The position numbers and the translations under genes are program-made. From DAISIK01 sp036822055 (lineage in GTDB: Bacteria > Verrucomicrobiota > Verrucomicrobiia > Opitutales > Puniceicoccaceae), in contig DAISIK010000001.1 in the NCBI GenBank assembly GCA_036822055.1, positions 62,001 to 126,000 of the forward strand: a stretch of 64,000 nt of DNA, read 5' to 3'. Numbering within the stretch: the stretch's first letter is position 1; each line of letters opens with the position of its first letter. This document shows positions 63,435-64,000 of the stretch, one piece after another. The notes beneath the pieces are model-generated. The model saw only the letters and a list, made by a program, of their open reading frames with translations, searched no databases and was not told where the DNA came from.

Positions 63435-64000
63435 TCAAAACGCCGCTGAAACCTTTTTTCCAATCGACTCTCCTGCTATTCGTCCGGTCGTCCACGCGCT
63501 CTGCAAATTGAACCCTCCGGTCACGCCGTCGATATCAAGTGTCTCGCCTGCAAGGTGCAGCCCCGGACAACAGCGACTCTCCATCGTCCGAAAATCTACC
63601 TCCCTAAGCTCGACCCCTCCCGCCGTTACGAACTCGTCCTTGTTCGTACTTTTCCCCAATACGTCAAATCGGCTTTCAACAAGTTGCTGTGACAAAGTTT
63701 GATATTGCTGACGGGAAACTTGCCCCCAAGTCAGGTCTTGCCCCATCCCCTCGCTCTCGACCAGCCGCTGCCACAGACGCTTCGGCAAAGGAAACGGACA
63801 ATGATTGCGAACATAGCTTCTACCAGCTTCTCTTCGCAGCCCTTCCAAGCCCTTCTCCACCTCCCCGGCCGTCAAATCACCCACCCAATTAACCTTCAGT
63901 GGAAATTGATAACCAGTCGGTGCCAGGTCCCTCGCTGCCCAGGCCGAGAGCTTGAGGACAGCTGGTCCACTGAGGCCCCAATGGGTAACGAGAACTGGTC
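63435..64000 (-). CDS. HI0933-like flavoprotein, 3' part (runs off the window)
   Basis: Only the C-terminal about 188 residues are visible; the 5' end lies beyond base 64000. The frame reads through the edge with THWGLSGPAVLKLSAW, then FVTAGGVELREVDFRTMESRCCPGLHLAGETLDIDGVTGGFNLQSAWTTG, the typical end of the HI0933/YhiN family of FAD-dependent oxidoreductases. The GTG at 63884 is an internal codon, not a start. Its role is unknown in most bacteria. It lies 129 bases upstream of the ABC permease in the same direction. Confidence 0.82.
   Translation of the reverse strand, partial: PVLVTHWGLSGPAVLKLSAWAARDLAPTGYQFPLKVNWVGDLTAGEVEKGLEGLRREAGRSYVRNHCPFPLPKRLWQRLVESEGMGQDLTWGQVSRQQYQTLSQQLVESRFDVLGKSTNKDEFVTAGGVELREVDFRTMESRCCPGLHLAGETLDIDGVTGGFNLQSAWTTGRIAGESIGKKVSAAF

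Noticed and set aside
1..64000. CRISPR arrays, insertion sequences and prophage genes.
   Set aside because: No regularly spaced repeats, transposase, integrase or phage structural genes were seen.

Overview
The window looks like a chromosome segment of a Verrucomicrobiota bacterium, most probably of the Opitutales/Puniceicoccales group. The pointers are three proteins with C-terminal PEP-CTERM-type sorting tails, a long 640-residue PurF of the kind also found in Bacteroidetes, frequent GTG and TTG starts, tightly coupled genes (ATGA, GTGA and TTGA overlaps), Gram-negative envelope genes, and a MoxR/DUF58/VWA operon. This placement is inference from gene content; no rRNA or complete tRNA is present to confirm it.

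Layout. 1-3.5 kb: pyruvate dehydrogenase E1 alpha, E1 beta and E2. 3.5-4.4 kb: a PEP-CTERM protein. 4.6-8.3 kb: trigger factor, ClpP, ClpX and a small helix-hairpin-helix protein. 8.4-16 kb: purine biosynthesis (purL, purM, purQ with a fused PurS-like tail, purC, purF). 16-17.9 kb: Obg and a lipoprotein on the minus strand. 18-21.5 kb: an exported purine nucleoside phosphorylase, an exported adenosine deaminase, and an exported SAM-hydrolysing adenosyltransferase. 21.6-24.6 kb: an ABC ATPase, an FtsX-like permease, pdxJ and acpS. 24.7-25.9 kb: a cystathionine synthase/lyase family enzyme. 26.1-37.1 kb: a seven-gene MoxR/DUF58/BatA-like operon ending in a coiled-coil protein and a small periplasmic protein. 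37.2-43 kb: a GH39-like glycosidase, a VanZ-like protein, two PEP-CTERM proteins, a WcaI-like glycosyltransferase and a 45-residue exported peptide. 43-56 kb: envelope and polysaccharide genes (O-antigen ligase-like, two PAP2 phosphatases, an ArnT-like transferase, GmhA, lytic transglycosylase, sugar transferase, OleD-like dehydrogenase) mixed with MsrA, a methyltransferase, a PIN/TRAM protein, a lone pilin, a cysteine-free sirtuin and a DivIC-like protein. 56-64 kb: an outer-membrane barrel, CoaX, a second barrel-like protein, two poorly characterised proteins, a fused two-domain ABC permease and the 3' part of a HI0933-like flavoprotein that runs off the window.

The most unusual points are three. 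First, three enzymes that in series would turn SAM into methionine plus adenosine, then inosine, then hypoxanthine plus ribose-1-phosphate lie side by side, and all three carry export signals. Second, PurQ carries what reads as two tandem PurS-like repeats. Third, a strong hairpin sits in the leader of the trigger factor/ClpP/ClpX cluster. No CRISPR array, insertion sequence, prophage or complete RNA gene was recognised.
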